Part shown: positions 8,104-17,491 of the stretch, piece after piece
How positions within the stretch are numbered: the stretch's first letter is position 1
How the letters are laid out: each line of letters begins with the position of its first letter
Assembly (NCBI GenBank): GCA_020440605.1
Contig: JAGRNT010000004.1
Span: 156,886-220,885 of the forward strand
DNA length: 64,000 bases
Source of the DNA: a bacterium
Lineage (GTDB): Bacteria > 4484-113 > JAFGCY01
Direction: 5' to 3'
Translations under genes and position numbers: made by a program
The notes under the pieces: generated by a model
What the model saw: the letters and a program-made list of their open reading frames with translations, nothing else
Databases searched by the model: none
Told to the model about the DNA's origin: nothing

Positions 8104-8517
8104 TCAGTCCCTGAGGCGGCTCTCGGCCTCCTCGACCGTGAGCTCACCCCGCTCCAGGGCCGCGAGGATCTCCTCACGGCTTTCATGGTCATCATCCTCG
8201 GCGGCCGCCGCCTCACCGGCATAGGCCCCGCCATCCATCCCGAGGCTGGCCAGCAGCTGGTCAAGCCGGCCGCGGACCGTCGGATAGCTGATGTTCAGCA
8301 CCGACTCAACCTCCTTCAGGTTGCCGCGGCAGGACAGGAAGGTCCGCAGGAACTCCAGCTTGTCCTGGGGCAGGCGGGCGAACTCATTGGCCATGAATAC
8401 GCCGTTGAGCTCGGTGTCGCACTCATTGCAACGCAGGTGCGTGACGCTGAGCTGCCCGCTGCACACGGGACATTCGGAAATCAGCCTGTTGGCCTTCTTG
8501 TTGTTTCTGAACATCAC
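8104..8517 (-). CDS. DUF2089 zinc-ribbon/helix-turn-helix regulator
   Basis: 137 residues. An N-terminal zinc ribbon (CPVCSGQL, then CNECDTEL) is followed by a helix-turn-helix (EFLRTFLSCRGNLKEVESVL, then NISYPTVRGRLDQLL), the DUF2089 arrangement. The C-terminus (EEILAALERGELTVEEAESR) is a SHOCT-like helix pair resembling the N-terminus of the LiaX-like protein two genes downstream. GTG at 8517 lies 6 nt after a near-consensus promoter and no Shine-Dalgarno exists; ATG at 8514 is the alternative. An inverted repeat (ATTTTCAA/TTGAAAAT) brackets the -35 box, which suits autoregulation. DNA binding is inferred. Confidence 0.8.
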   Translation of the reverse strand: MMFRNNKKANRLISECPVCSGQLSVTHLRCNECDTELNGVFMANEFARLPQDKLEFLRTFLSCRGNLKEVESVLNISYPTVRGRLDQLLASLGMDGGAYAGEAAAAEDDDHESREEILAALERGELTVEEAESRLRD

Positions 8518-8523
8518 ATGAGC

Positions 8524-8552
8524 ATAGTAACAAGCATTTTCAACTATGTCAA
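8524..8552 (-). promoter_or_regulatory. Near-consensus sigma70-type promoter of the DUF2089 operon
   Basis: On the minus strand: TTGACA (8552-8547), a 17-nt spacer and TACTAT (8529-8524). The expected start point falls at the GTG (8517), so the mRNA should be leaderless. Confidence 0.8.
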
Positions 8553-8568
8553 GATCATTTTTGAAAAT
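8536..8568. promoter_or_regulatory. Inverted repeat around the -35 box (candidate operator)
   Basis: ATTTTCAA (8536-8543) and TTGAAAAT (8561-8568) are perfect 8-nt arms separated by 17 nt and flank the TTGACA box of the DUF2089 promoter. Confidence 0.5.
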
Positions 8569-8639
8569 ATTGAGGTTGATCTTTCGAATTAGCTGAGAGT
8601 AAGTCGGAAAAGCGCAGTTTTTCTAAGATTGGACTTCAG

Positions 8640-9170
8640 ATGAGGAAAGGAGGAAGAGGGAGATATGAGAGGGAGAGGAGGGAGAAGATCAACCACAGGA
8701 ACACGGAGCACACGGAATCAGAAGCAGAATGAGAATCAGCAGAAGGGACGGCGCCGCCCCGCGGCGATTGGGAGAGGCTCTTGCAACCCCCTTGGAACCA
8801 TCAAAACAAAGAAGGACCGGCGCCGCCTGGCGGCGATTGGGAGGGGCTCTTGCGGAGTGCCACTCTCATTTACCGGGCGTAAACGCCCTGCTACCGGTGG
8901 AAGGGCGTTCACGCCCGCCATATTCCATTGCGTGCACTGCCTGATCAGGAATCGGCGCCGGTCCTTTGCTCGTCTCGATGGATCCTGCATCTCTTTGCTG
9001 CGCCATCTCCCAGTCGCCGCAAGGCGGCGCCGGTCCTTCCTCGTGATGGATTGACTCTAGCCGATTGCTGCATTAGCTCCCAATTGCCGCAGGGCGGCAC
9101 CGCTACCCACTGATTACTGACCACTGATTACTGACTTCTGACCACGGACCACTGATTACTCTTCACTGTT
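8640..9170. repeat. Cluster of REP hairpins and satellite repeats
   Basis: Four REP hairpins (8741-8774 and 8811-8844 forward; 9007-9040 and 9076-9106 reverse) surround an inverted copy of the GGGCGT/ACGCCC pair (8874-8923). Also present are a degenerate CACGGA repeat (8692-8716), an AGAAGCAGAATGAGAA repeat and CACTGATTACTGA repeats. The region 8518-9231 has no credible gene. The composite mirrors the one around the broken RAYT at 5.4-6.1 kb. Confidence 0.75.
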
Positions 9171-9231
9171 TTGCGGCAATTGCTGCTATCTACATTAATT
9201 CATTCTGAATAATGGCCTATTATTAGGTGTC

Positions 9232-10365
9232 ATGACTCCACTTTTTGCGCTTTTTCGTCCGTTTTTGCCCCTCAGCGCTGCTCTGATATTGCTGCTGGCC
9301 AGTGTAGATGCGGCCTCAGCTCAGTATTACGAGCCCTTTGAGCAGGGCTATGAACTGCAGGCCATTACCGAGCAGAACAGCCTGCTGCAGTGCAGCCCGG
9401 CCCCGGATGTGATCGCCGCCCAGCAGGCCTCGCGGCCCGGTACGAGTCTCAGTTGCCTGCTGAAACTGCAATCCGGGATGATGCGCGTGCTGGAACAGGA
9501 GTATGTGGAAGACCTCGACCCCTTCTTCGCCGAGCAGCGCATGCTGCCCGCCAGGGACTGGGCCGGTTTCCACCGCAAGCAGTGGCAGGCCAATTACTCC
9601 ACTGAGGCCGGACAGGTCTACATCGGAGTCGGAATACATTATGAGGACAATGAATACTGGGGCCTCGGGACGATCTGCAGCTACCTGCGCAGTGCCGACG
9701 GCAGTTTCCGGATGATTGCGCACCATGACCTGGGCCATGAATACATCGGCCGGGTCTTCGTGCTGGATGCCAACCACGACGGCAGGCTGGACGTGATCGC
9801 CTCCTGGATGACGGGGGCCGGCAGCGGCGGCGGCGTGGACCTGCTGACGGTCAATGAGGATGGCGGCATCAGCTACTTCGGCGACAGCGCCGAGCCCTCG
9901 GACTTCGCCAGCTCGCTGTGGAGCGCGCATGGCTCCGTGGAACTGACCGACTATGACAACGACGGCGACTGGGAGCTGCAGCTCAGCTTCCCGCTGTTCT
10001 TCAGCGCGGCCGGCTACTACTACCGCGACATCGTCAGTTTCGACAGCGCGGAGAACGCCTGGAGCTGGGACCCCGGCTTCGCGCCGGATTACTACGTCTC
10101 GCAGGACCGCTTCTATGAAAGGCTGTACGGCCAGGTGCAACGGTTGGTGCATGACCCGGAGCAGTTCCACCGCGATACCGATGACTACTTCATGCAGTAT
10201 TCCTGCTTCCTTGACGGCGAGGAGTACAGCCTCGCACCCTTCATCAGTGAGGACGGCATAATCAATGATGAACTGGTGGAGGAACTGCGTCTGATCGTGG
10301 AAGGCGGGGAGGATGCAGTGCAACCCGTAGGCCGGATTCTGAATCTGAACATGCATGAGGCCTGA
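9232..10365 (+). CDS. Secreted FG-GAP-like protein, first of a pair
   Basis: 377 residues, with an N-terminal signal peptide (LILLLASVDAASA, cleavage near residue 30). A calcium-loop-like stretch (LDANHDGRLDVIASWMTG) and a second one (DYDNDGDWELQL) are typical of FG-GAP/integrin-alpha N-terminal repeats. The next gene encodes a paralogue sharing DGR--VI-S-MTG---GGG, LWS--GS-EL and the C-terminal pattern of EDG followed by an acidic helix. The start is ATG 9232, 8 nt after TATTAT, with no clear ribosome site, so it may be leaderless. The role is unknown; surface or periplasmic. Confidence 0.7.
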   Translation: MTPLFALFRPFLPLSAALILLLASVDAASAQYYEPFEQGYELQAITEQNSLLQCSPAPDVIAAQQASRPGTSLSCLLKLQSGMMRVLEQEYVEDLDPFFAEQRMLPARDWAGFHRKQWQANYSTEAGQVYIGVGIHYEDNEYWGLGTICSYLRSADGSFRMIAHHDLGHEYIGRVFVLDANHDGRLDVIASWMTGAGSGGGVDLLTVNEDGGISYFGDSAEPSDFASSLWSAHGSVELTDYDNDGDWELQLSFPLFFSAAGYYYRDIVSFDSAENAWSWDPGFAPDYYVSQDRFYERLYGQVQRLVHDPEQFHRDTDDYFMQYSCFLDGEEYSLAPFISEDGIINDELVEELRLIVEGGEDAVQPVGRILNLNMHEA

Positions 10366-10366
10366 C

Positions 10367-11401
10367 ATGAAACTGGCAATCACCGCCGTCCTGCTGCTGG
10401 CAACGCTGGGCAGCTCCCCTGCCCTTGCGCAGTTTGAGCTCAATCCCGCGGATGAGCCGGCCACGCTGCCGATCCCGGTCGGGATGGGCCTGCTGGCCAG
10501 CGAGGAATACTTCCACGAGCGCTTCCCGGATGAGGATGCCGCGCCGGACTTCCTGCTGCGCTACCATCCCGCGGCGCATGCGCTCCTGGGCTGGGACGGG
10601 ATGGACGGCCTGGGGGGCTACCGCGCTGAGGAGCATCTGCTTGACTCCGCCGAGGGCCTGCCGCTGCTCGGTGAAGCGGATGAGCGCTTTGATTCGCTGG
10701 AGATCGCGGTGTTCGGAATCGCCGAGGGCCGGCTGGAGCTCTACGACCATGCCTCGGGACAGCCCGTGCTCAGGCAGACTGTGGAGTTTCCGCCGGTTTC
10801 CGCGGAGTATGTCTGGCTGGTGGATCTGACAGGCGATGGCCGCAGCGAGGTGGTGGTCTCCGGGATGACCGGGATCAGCAACGGCGGTGGGGCCTATGTG
10901 TTCCGGATGACTGACGAAGGCCTGCTGGAAGCTGTCAGCGAAGGTGAGGAAGGCGAGTTCTGGCCGCAGATGCTGTGGAGCTTCTATGGCTCGCTGGAGC
11001 TCCTTCGTACGGCGGACGGGCACTGGGTCTACCGCGGCATCTCCCCCGTCGGCCGCAATCTCAGTGACTACTTCTGGAGCTGGTTCTACGAATGGGACGC
11101 GGATTCCGGACGTTTCGTGATGAACGGGCCGTCGTACCATGCCGAGAAGCGGCAGCAGTATCAGTTCTTCACGCGATTTCGCAAGGTGCTGAAGGATTTC
11201 CTGGCGGACCCGGCGGCCTTCAGCATGGACGACCCGGCGCACGGCTACAGCTATGGCTTCTCGGATGATGATGGCGACTACAGCCTGGACTGCTTCACGG
11301 ATGAGGATGGCAGCATCCTCGACTGGCTGCTGGAGGAGACGATCACCGAGCTGGATTACATGCTCATGGACCCAATTGATGGATCGGACCGGATGCAGTA
11401 A
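10367..11401 (+). CDS. Secreted FG-GAP-like protein, second of a pair
   Basis: 344 residues, ATG 10367, one nucleotide after the stop of its paralogue. The GAGG at 10357-10360 sits inside the end of the upstream gene, so translation is probably coupled. The signal peptide is MKLAITAVLLLATLGSSPAL followed by AQ. It keeps the calcium-loop-like block (LVDLTGDGRSEVVVSGMTGI) and the C-terminal DDDGDYSLDCFTDEDGSI. It shares length, order of blocks and spacing with its neighbour. No enzymatic residues can be proposed. Confidence 0.7.
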   Translation: MKLAITAVLLLATLGSSPALAQFELNPADEPATLPIPVGMGLLASEEYFHERFPDEDAAPDFLLRYHPAAHALLGWDGMDGLGGYRAEEHLLDSAEGLPLLGEADERFDSLEIAVFGIAEGRLELYDHASGQPVLRQTVEFPPVSAEYVWLVDLTGDGRSEVVVSGMTGISNGGGAYVFRMTDEGLLEAVSEGEEGEFWPQMLWSFYGSLELLRTADGHWVYRGISPVGRNLSDYFWSWFYEWDADSGRFVMNGPSYHAEKRQQYQFFTRFRKVLKDFLADPAAFSMDDPAHGYSYGFSDDDGDYSLDCFTDEDGSILDWLLEETITELDYMLMDPIDGSDRMQ

Positions 11402-11461
11402 CCATTGACTCCCGCCTGCGTCATGTTATTAAGTAGGTGTACGTACGGTGAAGGAGCGGAC

Positions 11462-12802
11462 ATGAAGCGTGGACTGGCTGGGATCGGACTGAGCATGCTG
11501 GCGCTGTTGCTGACTGCGCTGCATGCCGCATCCTGTGGCGGAGCTTCCGCCGCCGGTTCAGTGGATTCCGCTCCCGATATCCAGTCCACAGCGGCTCCGG
11601 CCTTCCCGCAGGATGACCCGCATTTCTCGCGCCAGGTGAATGCCCTGGAAACCCTGGACGGCACGCAGACCTACTCCGACTGCGGCGCACCGGGCTTTGC
11701 CGTGCATGACACCATCGCCACGGTGGGCGTGCTCTCCAGCAGTGAGGCCCAGCCCAGCGCCTGGGCGGTCTACCGCTTCCCGCTGAACAACCCCGCCGAC
11801 CTGCTTTCGATCCGCGTGAGCCTCCACCAGGGCAAGCTGGATGACATCTACTACCTGCTGCTGGCGGACTACACGAGCAGACGCTGGCAGCTCGTGGGCG
11901 AGAAGTTCGCCACCTCGCAGCTTACGCCCGCCGACTGGCAGGGTCTCGACATCACGAGCCCCGGCAAGTATTGCTACATGGCGGTGGTGGTGGTTGACGA
12001 CCGCGAGATCAGCATCGCCGGCGTGGAGCGCACGATGGATGACACCGGCAACGGCGAGTATCCGATCTTCGACGACTTCGAGGACAACGACACGCTCGCC
12101 GACTGCCACCCGATCGGCGTGGGCAGCTATGTTGCCAGCACGCATGACGATTTCGTGCCCGAGATGCTGGAGATTGACGAGGCCCAGGACCACTGGGACT
12201 TCTACTGCATCGACCTGAATGCCGGCGAGCACTTCACGGCCACGCTGGAATATGAGTACGTCAACCACTTCGACCAGCCAAATGGCACCTTCAATGACCT
12301 CGACATGCTGATGTACGCCCCCGGGGTGACGAGCGATCCGCTGAACACCTTCGACGAGCAGTGGAGCAGCATCCGCATCTACTTCACGAATATGGAGCTC
12401 GTGAACTTCGTAGCTCCGAACACGGGCACCTACCGCATCGGGATCCGGGGCGACCTGGGCGACCAGTTCACTGCGGACAGCAATGCGGAGTACGTGCTGA
12501 AGACCTTCGTGAGTGCGGATACGCACAAGGTGAGCGGTTACATCACGCAGAATGAGATGGAGCCGGACAAGAAGTTCCTCGTGGTGCTGACGCCGGGTAA
12601 CTTCAGCGGCGTGACCTCACTGGAGTCCGCCCCGCACGGCGGCTATGAGATCACCGGCGTGCCGGACGGGACCTACACCCTGGAAGTGCGCGGCAGCGCG
12701 GCCTGGAACCAGCATGACTACACCTACCCGAATACGCAGCAGGTGGTGGTCAGCGGTGGCGATGTGAACATCAGCATGAGCATCGACCCCTTCCCGGGTT
12801 AA
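11462..12802 (+). CDS. Lipoprotein with PPC-like and carboxypeptidase-regulatory-like domains
   Basis: 446 residues. ATG 11462 follows GAAGGAG (11451-11457). The signal sequence ends in a lipobox-like HAASC. The middle (about residues 200-355) has the pattern of bacterial pre-peptidase C-terminal domains: DDFEDNDTLADCHPIGVG, DHWDFYCIDLNAGEHFTATL and GTYRIGIRGD. The last 90 residues (KVSGYITQNE, then GVPDGTYTLEVRG) look like a carboxypeptidase-regulatory/prealbumin-like fold. Such combinations are common on surface or secreted proteins of environmental bacteria. No peptidase domain is present, so it is probably a binding or structural protein. Confidence 0.65.
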   Translation: MKRGLAGIGLSMLALLLTALHAASCGGASAAGSVDSAPDIQSTAAPAFPQDDPHFSRQVNALETLDGTQTYSDCGAPGFAVHDTIATVGVLSSSEAQPSAWAVYRFPLNNPADLLSIRVSLHQGKLDDIYYLLLADYTSRRWQLVGEKFATSQLTPADWQGLDITSPGKYCYMAVVVVDDREISIAGVERTMDDTGNGEYPIFDDFEDNDTLADCHPIGVGSYVASTHDDFVPEMLEIDEAQDHWDFYCIDLNAGEHFTATLEYEYVNHFDQPNGTFNDLDMLMYAPGVTSDPLNTFDEQWSSIRIYFTNMELVNFVAPNTGTYRIGIRGDLGDQFTADSNAEYVLKTFVSADTHKVSGYITQNEMEPDKKFLVVLTPGNFSGVTSLESAPHGGYEITGVPDGTYTLEVRGSAAWNQHDYTYPNTQQVVVSGGDVNISMSIDPFPG

Positions 12803-13284
12803 TGATTCACCACAAAGCTCACCAAGCACTCCAAGGATGAAAACGATCACGAAGTCTGACTTGATGAACTGAAAGCAGGCTTTGTGAACTTTGTGCACTT
12901 GGTGGTCAACCCATCCGCGTCAAGCTGGCGTTCGACCTCCGACGGCAGACATGCGTTTGAATCACGACAAAGCTCACCAAGCACTCCAAGGATGAAATCG
13001 ATCACGAAGTCTGTCTTGGTGCACTGTAAGCAGGCTTTGTGATCTTTGCGCACTTGGTGGTGAACCCATCCGCGCTCGACCTCCAGCGATGTAACCCGTG
13101 TCGCGCGCGGGCGTCCCTTGATATGTGTTGGACGGGTGCATTGATGGGACCGCTCCAGAACTTCCGGTACATTACCGGAGCTGTCCCCGGCAAAGAGGCA
13201 CCGCGGGCTGAAAGTTGTTATCATTAACAGTTGTTAAGAACCGGTAACACCCGAGATTCCCACAGACCAGAACTGCGAGGACTG
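12803..13284. repeat. Two CACAAAG/CTTTGTG inverted-repeat units
   Basis: No gene was found. Two similar units of about 110 nt (12808-12915 and 12963-13065) each have a left arm of the type CACCACAAAGCTCACCAAG and a right arm CTTTGTG--CTT-G-GCACTTGGTGG. They are near-direct repeats of each other and belong to the CACGAAG family found again at 52.5-60.2 kb. The rest (13066-13284) contains the leader of the next gene. Confidence 0.75.
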
Positions 13285-16200
13285 ATGGTTATGACAGGAA
13301 AGATTCTAGGCAGACTGACGACCCTGCTGGCGGGCGCGGCGCTTTTCGTGCTGGCCTCCTGCGGTGGCAGCGGCGGCGGGCTGGACAGCCTTGATACGGC
13401 CGCCAGTGAAAGCTGGCCCGTGCACGGCTACCAGGACGCGGCGCGCAGCGGCAGCTTCATGGTGGTGGCGGTGGATGACACCGAGCGCAGCATCGTGGAG
13501 CCCACCAGCCGCCTGAGCCTCGAAGTCGAGGCCGGGGACGGCGGGCAGTATGTGCGCGTGTTCGGCAGCGGGCTTGAGCCCAGCAACCACGCCTACCTGC
13601 ACCTGGCCTACGATCCCGCCAGCGTGCGGCCCGTGACCGCGGGCGCCGGACGTGAAATCGCCGGTGACAGCATGTTCGTGAGCGTCACGAGCGAACCCGG
13701 GCTGGTGGCGATGGGCATCGGCACGATCGGCGGCCGCGAGGTGATCGCGGGCGAGGTCGAGCTGGCCGAGGTCTTCTTCGCCGACGGTCCGGCCCTGATG
13801 CTCGGGCGCGGGACTTCCGCCGTGGCCCAGAGCCCGGTCAACACCCTGCGCTGGGACGGCATCGACCCGAACAAGCTGCTCTGGAACTACCGCAACACCG
13901 GCGACTACGACCAGAACCGCCAGGTCGGCATTTCCGACATCACCCCGATCGGCATCTACCTCGGCAAGAGCAACACCGAGAGTGACTGGTTCAAGGCCGA
14001 GCCGACGGACGGTGACAACAACGGTGTGATCAACATCTCCGACATCACCCCGATCGGTGTCAACTACAACAACCAGGTCTCGCAGTACCGGATTGACAGC
14101 GCGGCTTCCGAGAGCGGCAGCTTCAGCGGCACCGGCAGCAGCGTTGACTACGAACAGCACATCAAGCCAACCGGCGGCGGCTTCTACAGCTTCGAGTTCA
14201 GCCTCAGCCCGGCCCCCGCGGACGGGATGTGGTTCGCGGTCACCGCGCTTGACAACGGCAACCCGGCCTCCGCCCATTCCAACGCCGTGCAGTTCGGCGG
14301 CAGCGGCGGCGGCGGCTCCGCCCCGCAGAACCTCAGCGGTGTCGTGAACGGTGCCAACTTCGAACTCAGCTGGCAGGCTCCCGCCACCGGCACGCCTGAC
14401 GGCTACAACGCCTACGTGAGCAGCACCGCCGGAATGAGCGGCGCGCTCAAGCTGAACAGCGCGCTGATCAGCGGCACGAACTACATCGTACCGAGCACGA
14501 TTTCCACCGGTGGCACCTGGTACTTCGCCGTGACCGCGATGAGCGGCACGGACGAGAGCAGCTACAGCAACATCTGGACCAACGCCGTGGGCGGCGACAC
14601 CGACCCGCCGGCCTGGACGGGCACCGACATCGGCATCAAGGCCGCGACCCCCGGTGACGCCAGCGTCAACGTGGAGTGGTACACCGCGACGGACACCAGC
14701 GTGCCCGTGACCTACAACGTCTACTACGCCGAGACCGGCACGGGCATCAACTGGAACACCCCGCAGCTGACCGGCCAGAGCGGCACGAGCGCGATGGTCA
14801 ACGGCCTGACGAACGGCACGAGCTACGACTTCGGCGTGCGCGCCGTGGACAGCGCAAGCAACGTGACGACGAACGAGAACTTCCTGAGCGCCACCCCGGC
14901 GGCCGGCACTGACAACACGCCTCCGGCCTGGTTCCAGGGGGATGGCATCAAGAGCGCTGAACCTGACAACCAGACGGTCTCCGTTAGCTGGTACAGTGCG
15001 GTGGATGCCAGCAACCCGCCGGTGAGCTACCTGCTGTATTACGTCGAGGACACTGAGGACTTCGACTGGGACAACCCGCAGGAGGTCTTTGACAGCAGCG
15101 TTACCAGCTCAAATGTGATCGGACTCACCAACGACCAGCGCTACAAGTTTGCGGTCAAGGCCCAGGACAGCGCCATCCCGCCGAATCGTACAACGAACGA
15201 GAACTTCCTCTATGCCACTCCGCAGATCTTCCCCGGCTCCGGCCAGATCGGCGGTGTGACGGCCAGCGATACCGCCAGCGTGCGGATGCCCGGTGAGGAG
15301 GTGCCGCGCATCTTCAGCGTGGACCGCGGCACGGCCCTCAACTACACGACCTGGACCGGCAGTGCCTGGACCACGCTTGACCTGAACACGATCCTTTCCA
15401 ACCCGGACCGCAAGTACCACCCGCAGGCCGTGGCCCGTGGCAATGACATCCATGTTGTCTTCGGTACCCCCAATGCAATCTATGAGCTGCATGGCGACAA
15501 GGACAGTGACCCCAGCACCTGGACGCTGACGACGATTGCCAACAGCGGGATCAATTCCATCTTCGGGATCGGCCTGGACTACAGTGCCACGGACGACTAC
15601 TTCGCGGTGAACTACGCTACGGACAACGCCGGAGAGAAGCTCTACTACAGCGAGCGTGAGGCCGGCGGTAGCTGGACCCTGCCCACGAAGATCGCCGATG
15701 GCAACCCGGAAGTCTGGCAGTGCGATATCGTCATCAATGAGAATGATGGTTCACAGTGGGCCGTGGGAGCATTCGGTCATGCCAATAGCACTGAAGATAA
15801 ACTGAAGTTCTTCTACTTCACGCGTCCGAACCGCATTGACGGCTGGACCGGAGGTCCGACGGGTTATGGCGGCGATGTCATGGTTGTCGAAATCGACCCA
15901 AACAGCAATGTGCCGATCGTCGTCAATGCGGAAGTGCGCGAGATAGATTCGGGATTCGGAATCGCCCCAGTAAGTGACGCGGTGGTCTACCTCTGGAATG
16001 GCAGCAGCTGGGTACAGAATGTTCTCGAACAGGGTGATTTCTCATATGACCTTGGCAACCTGAAAGCTGAGACGATCCTCACCGGACAGGATCCGCAGGT
16101 TGTGTTTTCACCAACCGGCAAAGGTGTGGCCCTGTGGACAAACGTCAACTACTCAGCGGATCTGCTTGATCTCTCCGGTCAGTTGACGGGCTCGTGGAGA

Positions 16201-16425
16201 TACAGCCAGCGTCCTGATACCAGTTGGTCAACTCCTGCACAGATGATTCCCAACATCTCCTCTTCCAACTCCGTCACCGCTGGAGAAGGTTATCAGCACT
16301 GCGTAACCTGTGACCTCGGGTTCATCGATACTGATGAGGATTACAACGCCCTTGGACAGAAGTATGCTCAGCGCAACAACTACGTGGAGGGTACCCTCTA
16401 CTACCGTCGCCAGAGCTGGAACTGA
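13285..16425 (+). CDS. Large lipoprotein: cohesin-like, dockerin-like pair, three FnIII, C-terminal propeller-like region
   Basis: 1,046 residues. ATG 13285 follows GCGAGG; ATG 13291 is equally possible. The signal ends at a lipobox, LFVLASC. Residues of about 80-190 look cohesin-like (a beta-rich LSLEVEAG...VYLHLAYDPASV pattern). Two dockerin-type calcium loops follow: DYDQNRQVGISDITPIG and DGDNNGVINISDITPIG. Three FnIII-like domains come next (each with a Y-V/L-YYA/V strand and a final SATP/YATP). The C-terminal 390 residues contain repeated short strands suggestive of a beta-propeller. The dockerin-like pair is in the middle, not at the end as in cellulosome enzymes. It is followed by a terminator. 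Confidence 0.75.
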   Translation: MVMTGKILGRLTTLLAGAALFVLASCGGSGGGLDSLDTAASESWPVHGYQDAARSGSFMVVAVDDTERSIVEPTSRLSLEVEAGDGGQYVRVFGSGLEPSNHAYLHLAYDPASVRPVTAGAGREIAGDSMFVSVTSEPGLVAMGIGTIGGREVIAGEVELAEVFFADGPALMLGRGTSAVAQSPVNTLRWDGIDPNKLLWNYRNTGDYDQNRQVGISDITPIGIYLGKSNTESDWFKAEPTDGDNNGVINISDITPIGVNYNNQVSQYRIDSAASESGSFSGTGSSVDYEQHIKPTGGGFYSFEFSLSPAPADGMWFAVTALDNGNPASAHSNAVQFGGSGGGGSAPQNLSGVVNGANFELSWQAPATGTPDGYNAYVSSTAGMSGALKLNSALISGTNYIVPSTISTGGTWYFAVTAMSGTDESSYSNIWTNAVGGDTDPPAWTGTDIGIKAATPGDASVNVEWYTATDTSVPVTYNVYYAETGTGINWNTPQLTGQSGTSAMVNGLTNGTSYDFGVRAVDSASNVTTNENFLSATPAAGTDNTPPAWFQGDGIKSAEPDNQTVSVSWYSAVDASNPPVSYLLYYVEDTEDFDWDNPQEVFDSSVTSSNVIGLTNDQRYKFAVKAQDSAIPPNRTTNENFLYATPQIFPGSGQIGGVTASDTASVRMPGEEVPRIFSVDRGTALNYTTWTGSAWTTLDLNTILSNPDRKYHPQAVARGNDIHVVFGTPNAIYELHGDKDSDPSTWTLTTIANSGINSIFGIGLDYSATDDYFAVNYATDNAGEKLYYSEREAGGSWTLPTKIADGNPEVWQCDIVINENDGSQWAVGAFGHANSTEDKLKFFYFTRPNRIDGWTGGPTGYGGDVMVVEIDPNSNVPIVVNAEVREIDSGFGIAPVSDAVVYLWNGSSWVQNVLEQGDFSYDLGNLKAETILTGQDPQVVFSPTGKGVALWTNVNYSADLLDLSGQLTGSWRYSQRPDTSWSTPAQMIPNISSSNSVTAGEGYQHCVTCDLGFIDTDEDYNALGQKYAQRNNYVEGTLYYRRQSWN

Positions 16426-16463
16426 ACCCAGGCAGCCTGGCTGCACTGACAACGGAATCAACA

Positions 16464-16489
16464 AAGGCCCCGGGCAACCGGGGCCTTTT
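16464..16489 (+). terminator. Intrinsic terminator
   Basis: Ten-bp stem AAGGCCCCGG/CCGGGGCCTT closed by the tetraloop GCAA and followed by TT, 38 nt after the lipoprotein stop. Confidence 0.85.
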
Positions 16490-16556
16490 CAGTAGTCAGT
16501 GGTCAGTACTCATAGGTCCCAGTGATTTCTGACTACTGACTACTGACTACTGACCA

Positions 16557-17240
16557 CTATTCCCACAGGTCAGCCTGGTATTCGCCCTCGGGGCTGCGGT
16601 AGCCGAAGACCTCACGGAATTCGCGCTCCAGCGCATCGCCGACCTCATCGATGGTGGGCGTGCGGCCGCTGATGCTCTCGATGCTGCCGACCTGCTTGCC
16701 GGTGATCCCGCAGGGGATTATCAGGTCGTAGAAGCTCAGGTCCGTCGTCACGTTCAGCGCCAAGCCGTGGTAGCTCACCCCGCCGCGCACCGCCACGCCG
16801 AGTGCGGCGAGCTTGACCTCCCCGACCCAGACGCCGGTCAGGCCGGGGCTGCGCCCGCTCTCGATCCCCCATTCATGCAGGGTGCGGATCAGCGTCTCCT
16901 CCAGGCCGTGCATCAGCTCGCGCACGCCCATCCCCCGCGCGCGCAGGTTGACAACGGGATAGCCCACGAGCTGGCCGGGGCCGTGGAAGGTGATGTCCCC
17001 GCCGCGCTCGATCTCGCGCCAGTCCACGCCCAGCTCGCTGAGTCCCTCCCTGTCAACGATCAGGTTGGCACTGTCGCCGCTGCGCCCGAGCGTGATCACA
17101 GGGTCGTGCTCGACGAGGATCAGGGTGTCGGGGATTTCATCCATGCGCCGGGCGGTGTGCAGTTCGAGCTGGCGCTCATAGCAGCGCGCCCAGTCCAGGC
17201 GCCCGAGGCGCAGCACATCCAGGGGCGGATGGACAGCCAT
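16557..17240 (-). CDS. lipB: Octanoyltransferase LipB
   Basis: 227 residues, standard length. Signature blocks are RGGDITFHGPGQLVGYP, then TGVWVGEVKLAALGVAVRG with the catalytic lysine, then GVSYHGLALNV, and IIPCGITGKQVGS with the catalytic cysteine in the PCGI motif. LipB transfers octanoate from acyl carrier protein to lipoyl domains of 2-oxoacid dehydrogenases and the glycine cleavage H protein. lipA is not in the window. The start ATG at 17240 gives the expected short N-terminus. The stop lies in a CAGT-repeat tract shared with the terminator side of the facing gene. Confidence 0.96.
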   Translation of the reverse strand: MAVHPPLDVLRLGRLDWARCYERQLELHTARRMDEIPDTLILVEHDPVITLGRSGDSANLIVDREGLSELGVDWREIERGGDITFHGPGQLVGYPVVNLRARGMGVRELMHGLEETLIRTLHEWGIESGRSPGLTGVWVGEVKLAALGVAVRGGVSYHGLALNVTTDLSFYDLIIPCGITGKQVGSIESISGRTPTIDEVGDALEREFREVFGYRSPEGEYQADLWE

Positions 17241-17400
17241 ATGGATATTCTATTGCAGTATGCCCGAGATGGTATGGGCATTCACCACGAAGGACTCAAA
17301 GTCCACAAAGGGATACATGATCACAAAGTTCTAGCTTTCAGATTGTGGCAGCCGGATTAGACCAGGGCGAATCAGCCGACTGGAGGCCAGGCAGTTTGCC

Positions 17401-17432
17401 TGGCAATCGCCAAGCTTACAGCTTGGCCTCCC
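17401..17432. repeat. Short hairpin CCAAGC-TTACA-GCTTGG-CCTCC
   Basis: Six-bp stem with loop TTACA, preceded by CAATCG and followed by CCTCC. The copy at 49124-49145 has the same loop and flanks but stem CCAGGC/GCCTGG. The rest of 17241-17491 holds a degenerate CACGAAGGACTCAAAG repeat and no gene. Confidence 0.7.
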
Positions 17433-17491
17433 ATGGTGCAGTTTCACAGCACCTCCGGATTAAGAGGCCCGACCGGGCCGTGTGTGGCCTA

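Noticed and set aside
8665..9113. ORFs in the REP cluster
   Set aside because: Arg/Gly-rich translations of repeats without start signals or family matches.
12808..13065. CRISPR array
   Set aside because: Only two imperfect units, each an internal inverted repeat, with no constant repeat-spacer period; the other repeat clusters also lack it.
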